A program made the position numbers and the translations under genes. Below are positions 7,418 to 10,280 of a stretch of 10,280 bases of DNA, one piece after another. Under the pieces are notes generated by a model that worked only from the letters and a program-made list of their open reading frames with translations, was not told where the DNA came from and searched no databases. The DNA is from an uncultured Eubacterium sp. (lineage in GTDB: Bacteria > Bacillota > Clostridia > Peptostreptococcales > Anaerovoracaceae), in NCBI GenBank assembly GCA_905193765.1, contig CAJJPZ010000078.1, forward strand, positions 1 through 10,280. The letters run 5' to 3'. Each line of letters begins with the position of its first letter. The first letter of the stretch is position 1.

Positions 7418-7657
7418 ATGGATATGCGCAGGATACGTTCCCGCACGAGCAGTAGCGAAAACAGCGGCTCTTCCGGCAGATTTCTCTGCAGCCGCTGCCA
7501 CTGCCAGCTGGAACTGACGGAGATACATGTGACCTATCTCGAAAGGCATTTCACCCACAAGGTGCCCCGCTGCCCTCAGTGCGGCCAGGTCTACATCACA
7601 GAGGAACTGGCTGAAGGCAAGATAGCACAGCTGGAGAAATCCCTTGAAGAAAAATGA
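7418..7657 (+). CDS. Small CxxC...CxxC redox or zinc-ribbon protein, second copy
   Basis: A 79-residue paralogue of the preceding gene. CSRCHC (Cys24, 27, 29) and CPQC (Cys52, 55) provide the metal site, followed by GQVYITEELAEGKI, closely matching the first copy. The Ser/Arg-rich first 20 residues are an extra tail. I chose ATG 7418 because AAAGGAGGAG ends 7 nt before it. The frame is open further upstream, but an earlier start would overlap the first copy and has no ribosome site. The extra Cys29 makes its first motif CxxCxC, unlike the first copy. It lies 34 nt after the first copy's stop and is the last gene of the operon. Confidence 0.8.
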   Translation: MDMRRIRSRTSSSENSGSSGRFLCSRCHCQLELTEIHVTYLERHFTHKVPRCPQCGQVYITEELAEGKIAQLEKSLEEK

Positions 7658-7677
7658 TATTTTTTATTAATGAAAAT

Positions 7678-7752
7678 AAAAGTGCCTGTGGGAAAAAAAC
7701 GATGATCAGGGAGGAGACACCCTTGTCGTATTTTTCTCTCACAGACACTTTT
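7678..7752. terminator. Long imperfect palindrome between convergent operons (possible bidirectional terminator)
   Basis: AAAAGTG (7678-7684) pairs with CACTTTT (7746-7752), and CTGTG (7686-7690) with CACAG (7740-7744). Inside, the A-run 7693-7697 pairs with the T-run 7731-7735, ACGA (7699-7702) with TCGT (7726-7729), and GGG (7709-7711) with CCC (7720-7722), closing an 8-nt loop. The 75-nt structure starts 21 nt after the last plus-strand gene. On the minus strand it ends in TTTTATTTT, so it could end the alcohol dehydrogenase transcript. Its length is more than a normal terminator; a small mobile element or noncoding RNA is an alternative. Confidence 0.5.
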
Positions 7753-7845
7753 ACAGCAAGTAATATGTTTCTTTATTAAAAAGCAATTATGAATGTGATA
7801 TGTTTTCTTCTGTAATCATATAATAGCACATCCAGAATATAATGG

Positions 7846-7866
7846 TGTTGTTCAAACAACATTTTT
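7846..7866 (+). terminator. Terminator-like hairpin with U-run
   Basis: TGTTGT (7846-7851), loop TCAA, ACAACA (7856-7861), followed by TTTTT (7862-7866) and further T-runs. The stem is A/T-rich and short, so it is a weak intrinsic terminator on the plus strand, 190 nt after the last gene of the Mop operon and just before the convergent alcohol dehydrogenase. Confidence 0.5.
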
Positions 7867-7886
7867 GAAAGTTTTTTTAAATTTTT

Positions 7887-9083
7887 TTATGCCGTCTTTA
7901 TTTTCCATATCAGCTCCTCCAGCTCACGCCTGCTCAGTATCTTCGGAACAGGATAAAGAGGGTTGGCTTCCCTGTCGGCCCATTCGGCCATCCGCGGGAT
8001 ATCCTCTTCTTTTATACATGGAAAACCCTTCGGGATGCCCATGGCGTAGTTCATCTCATTGAGCCACTCTCTGAAGGCCTGAGCTTTATCGTGGCTCCTG
8101 ATACCTATGGCGTCCGTCAGCTCTGCCAGCCGTTTGTCTGCGGAATCTCCGAAAGCATCCAGCACATGAGGCAGTATCACGGCCATCGCTCTGCCGTGAG
8201 GTACGCTGTAAAGTCCGCCGACAGTATGTCCGATGGCATGTACATATCCCACACAACCCCTGGTGAAAGCTCTGCCGGCGTAAAACGCTGCGTGTTGCAT
8301 ATCTTTCCTCGCTTTCATGTTGCTGCCGTCCCTGTAGGCTTCATAGAGCGATTCGAACACCAGCCTGACTGCCTGCTTTGCCATGTCCTTCTCCACTCTG
8401 GTATTGTATGTGCCGTTGGTGTATGCTTCCACTGCGTGGCACAGTGCATCCATGCCTGTATTGGCTGTTATCTCAGGAGGAAGTCCTGCTGTGAGCAGCG
8501 GATCCAGCACGCATGTATGCGGCATTATGGCTGTATCGTTTATCGACTTTTTCCTATGTGTCTCATGATCCGTGATGACTGCTGCCATCGTGGCTTCAGA
8601 TCCGGTCCCTGACGTTGTCGGTACAGCCCACATCTGTGGTATCCTGTTTCTGTGCCCGACCTTCAGCACTCCCTGCAGCTGCGCCACCTGCTTTCCCGGT
8701 CTTGCGACGCATGCAGCCACAGCCTTGCCGCAGTCCATCGGGGATCCTCCTCCGAACAGCACCAGTCCCTGCGCTCCGGATGACATGTAAAGTTTCACAC
8801 CTTCTTCCACCTGCATATCCGTCGGATCTGCAGTCAGCCTGTCGAATATCTCATATGACACGCCTTCCGCCTCCATCCTGTTCAGCATAGGCGTCATAAG
8901 ACCTCTCCTGACCATATTGGGTCCTGTGACGATCATGACTTTATCCAGACATTTTTTTCTTATATCTCCTGCGATCTGTTCACTGGCACCCTCCCCTTCT
9001 ATCAGCTCCGGAATGTGCCAAGGCAGGAAATACATCCCCACTTTCATACCGCCCTGGAATATCCTGCAGAATACTTTGTTCAT
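7887..9083 (-). CDS. Iron-containing alcohol dehydrogenase
   Basis: A 398-residue group III (iron-dependent) alcohol dehydrogenase that interconverts alcohols and aldehydes or ketones with NAD(P)H. Visible motifs are the nucleotide-binding GGGSPMDCGK (111-120), TTSGTGSEAT (156-165), the metal ligands Asp212 and His216 in GMDALCHAVE, and His282 and His296 in the segment from GYVHAIGH to VPHGRA. Length is normal and no key residue is missing. I start at ATG 9083-9081, residue 1 = Met of MNKVF. A TTG five codons earlier would be part of the GGAGG site itself, which sits 8 nt before this ATG. Another nearby ATG is out of frame and stops after two codons. It runs toward the Mop operon and follows the hydrolase gene by only 61 nt, with a terminator between them. 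Substrate is not predictable; supplying aldehyde to Mop is possible but unsupported. Confidence 0.95.
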   Translation of the reverse strand: MNKVFCRIFQGGMKVGMYFLPWHIPELIEGEGASEQIAGDIRKKCLDKVMIVTGPNMVRRGLMTPMLNRMEAEGVSYEIFDRLTADPTDMQVEEGVKLYMSSGAQGLVLFGGGSPMDCGKAVAACVARPGKQVAQLQGVLKVGHRNRIPQMWAVPTTSGTGSEATMAAVITDHETHRKKSINDTAIMPHTCVLDPLLTAGLPPEITANTGMDALCHAVEAYTNGTYNTRVEKDMAKQAVRLVFESLYEAYRDGSNMKARKDMQHAAFYAGRAFTRGCVGYVHAIGHTVGGLYSVPHGRAMAVILPHVLDAFGDSADKRLAELTDAIGIRSHDKAQAFREWLNEMNYAMGIPKGFPCIKEEDIPRMAEWADREANPLYPVPKILSRRELEELIWKIKTA

Positions 9084-9090
9084 TTCATTT

Positions 9091-9138
9091 TCCTCCAAAA
9101 AGAGGACCCGGATATACCGGATCCTCTGATACTATCAG
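9091..9138 (-). terminator. Terminator joined to the alcohol dehydrogenase ribosome site, with alternative pairings
   Basis: On the minus strand, AGAGGATCCGG and CCGGGTCCTCT (9101-9127, loop TATAT) form a strong stem followed by TTTTT, an intrinsic terminator for the upstream hydrolase gene. The T-run abuts the GGAGG ribosome site (9092-9096) of the alcohol dehydrogenase. The falling arm TCCTC (9102-9106) can also pair with GAGGA of that ribosome site, across TTTTTG. Just upstream, the perfect palindrome CTGATA-G-TATCAG (9126-9138) overlaps the stem base by 2 nt. The terminator is well supported; the switching is inference. Confidence 0.7.
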
Positions 9139-9144
9139 ATACAG

Positions 9145-10173
9145 TTATTCTATTACCCTTGTCACCGCAAGTATCGTTCCGCATTCTCTCACGCCTGAAA
9201 CGCAGATGCCCTTGCGTGCGTTGGCTGCGTGCACGATCTTGCCTCCGCCCATGTATATCGCTATATGGCCGGGATATGTGATAAGGTCTCCCGGTTTAGC
9301 CTCGGCAAATGATATCTGCTTGCCTGCCCTGGCCTGAGCGTATGCTGTTCTCGGCAGTGAGATCCCGAACTTGGCGTATATGCTCTGTACGAAACCGGAA
9401 CAGTCCGCACCGTTAGTAAGGCTGGTTCCGCCGTATACATACGGATTACCACAGAACTGAAGTGCGAAATTCACGACTGAACTTCCGCTGCCGCTTCCAA
9501 GGATCCTGCCCCCGCCGGATCCCCATACGGTATCCTTCGGTCTGTCCTTGGTTCCCTTGGTGACTACTTTATCCTTAGCCTCCTTGACAACGGTCTTGTC
9601 GATTTCTTCCGAAGAAGTAACTGCACCGTTGACGCTTATGACTGAATCGGTCACGATCTGATTACCTGATTCGCCTTTACTTTTGACCTTGCTTTCATCC
9701 TTGTATAGCTCATCGCTTTCTTCATATGTCTTGCCTGCATCGATCTTTTTGAGGCTGCCCTTCTCAGCACTTATCGTCACATTGAACAGCGGATCATCTG
9801 ACTGGTTCTGTTCCAGCACGTAATCCACAGCTTCCTCTTCAGTGAGCACCGTAGGCGGTTCCTCTGTACGCTTCAGCTCTTTGCTGTCAACGCTGAGCTT
9901 CTTGTCTATTACTATGGAGTTTATCTGAGCTCCATCCGGTGAATACTCATCCACAACTGCTTCGACGACTTTCTCTGCAGTTTCCTTGTCCTCTACCAGG
10001 ACTAATTCTTTACCGTCTGCCTTGAGCACGTACGGATCCGATATTTTGGTCCCGTCCGCATAAACAGCATATGGCCTGGTCACACCCAGTACTACTGCTG
10101 CACCGGCAATGATCAGAACAGCTGATAAAGCCGTGATGAGCACAAACTTGCGATTTTTTATACTTTTAACCAT
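9145..10173 (-). CDS. Membrane-anchored G5 and NlpC/P60 peptidoglycan hydrolase
   Basis: A 342-residue secreted or membrane-anchored cell-wall endopeptidase. MVKSIKNRK is followed by a hydrophobic segment (about 10-31) that acts as signal or anchor. Residues 34-125 form a spacer with the YAVYADG and ELVLVEDKETAEKVV pattern seen in Gram-positive wall peptidases. A G5 domain spans about 128-209, ending VVTKGTK. After a Gly/Ser linker (218-232), the NlpC/P60 domain (about 233-342) has Cys258 in DCSGF, His303 in GHIAIY and His315 in VHAAN, the expected catalytic triad. It would cut peptide cross-bridges or stems in peptidoglycan. AGAGAGG lies 3 nt before the ATG, slightly tight. It ends in an intrinsic terminator just ahead of the alcohol dehydrogenase. 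It appears unrelated to the Mop operon and is a housekeeping wall function. Confidence 0.93.
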   Translation of the reverse strand: MVKSIKNRKFVLITALSAVLIIAGAAVVLGVTRPYAVYADGTKISDPYVLKADGKELVLVEDKETAEKVVEAVVDEYSPDGAQINSIVIDKKLSVDSKELKRTEEPPTVLTEEEAVDYVLEQNQSDDPLFNVTISAEKGSLKKIDAGKTYEESDELYKDESKVKSKGESGNQIVTDSVISVNGAVTSSEEIDKTVVKEAKDKVVTKGTKDRPKDTVWGSGGGRILGSGSGSSVVNFALQFCGNPYVYGGTSLTNGADCSGFVQSIYAKFGISLPRTAYAQARAGKQISFAEAKPGDLITYPGHIAIYMGGGKIVHAANARKGICVSGVRECGTILAVTRVIE

Positions 10174-10222
10174 GCGCCTCTCTTTTCTGTTTATTTGATA
10201 TTCAGATCAAGTTCACCTCATT

Positions 10223-10251
10223 ATTATACAAAAAACCACCACTGTTTTAAA
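10223..10251 (-). promoter_or_regulatory. Promoter of the NlpC/P60 hydrolase gene
   Basis: On the minus strand there is a perfect -10 TATAAT (10223-10228), a 17-nt spacer and -35 TTTAAA (10246-10251), a 4/6 match. The leader of roughly 42 nt holds a small inverted repeat, TTGAT...ATCAA (10195-10210). The -35 lies in the loop of the terminator at 10230-10269, so promoter and terminator overlap. Confidence 0.65.
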
Positions 10252-10269
10252 TGCAGTGGTGGTTTTTTT
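10230..10269. terminator. Bidirectional intrinsic terminator
   Basis: CCACCACTG (10236-10244) pairs perfectly with CAGTGGTGG (10254-10262) around a 9-nt loop. T7 (10263-10269) follows on the plus strand, and the flanking A6 (10230-10235) gives a U-run on the minus strand. It ends transcription of whatever lies to the right of the window, or of plus-strand transcripts entering from the left. Confidence 0.85.
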
Positions 10270-10280
10270 CACACAATCTT

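Noticed and set aside
4694..7690. Ten-base match AAGTGCCTGT at about 4695 and 7680
   Set aside because: Ten-base repeats are expected by chance in 10 kb, and the flanks differ.
7796..7824. TATAAT at 7819-7824 as a plus-strand promoter
   Set aside because: The correctly spaced upstream hexamer is a poor -35, and no plus-strand gene follows before the convergent dehydrogenase.
1..10280. CRISPR arrays, tRNA or rRNA genes, insertion sequences
   Set aside because: I saw no regularly spaced repeats, cloverleaf or rRNA-like sequence, or transposase.

Overview
The window looks like an anaerobic, low-to-medium GC Gram-positive bacterium, probably Bacillota/Clostridia. The reasons are strong GGAGG-type ribosome binding sites, frequent AGG/AGA and ATA codons, a G5 plus NlpC/P60 wall hydrolase with an N-terminal membrane anchor, oxygen-sensitive Fe-S/Mo enzymes and an iron-dependent alcohol dehydrogenase. 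Assignment below phylum is not possible from the sequence alone.

Layout. (1) 1-1099, minus strand: a DUF4143-type AAA ATPase, cut by the left window edge, with its own sigma-A-like promoter and palindromes around its start. (2) 1193-1435, plus: a short remnant of a LuxR-type helix-turn-helix regulator. (3) 1537-1670: a good promoter and a structured, roughly 100-nt leader. (4) 1671-7657, plus: the core of the window. It encodes a large FAD-independent molybdenum aldehyde oxidoreductase (Mop type), then an 800-residue fusion of GltD-like Fe-S/flavin modules, a ferredoxin-type dicluster region, two CCG (HdrB-like) domains, a His-rich linker and an unassigned C-terminal domain, then two tandem small CxxC...CxxC proteins. 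(5) 7658-7886: a convergent intergenic region with a long imperfect palindrome and a terminator-like hairpin. (6) 7887-9083, minus: an iron-containing alcohol dehydrogenase. (7) 9145-10173, minus: a secreted or anchored G5-NlpC/P60 peptidoglycan hydrolase with its own promoter, overlapped by a bidirectional terminator at the right end.

How the genes may work together: Mop oxidises an aldehyde to a carboxylic acid at a Mo-pterin cytosine dinucleotide and passes electrons out through two [2Fe-2S] clusters. Its FAD domain is absent, as in Desulfovibrio Mop, so it needs an external acceptor. The neighbouring flavin/Fe-S/CCG fusion is a natural candidate, with the two small zinc-ribbon or rubredoxin-like proteins as accessory or carrier proteins. 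This gene order resembles, from memory, the Desulfovibrio vulgaris neighbourhood around DVU_1557-DVU_1559, where function is not settled. The nearby alcohol dehydrogenase could supply aldehyde but is convergent and separately controlled, so that link is weak. The most interesting points are the 800-residue fusion, which seems to lack the NAD(P)H-binding domain of its GltD-like part, its odd C-terminal third, the small paired CxxC proteins, and the structured leaders of the Mop, fusion and alcohol dehydrogenase genes.
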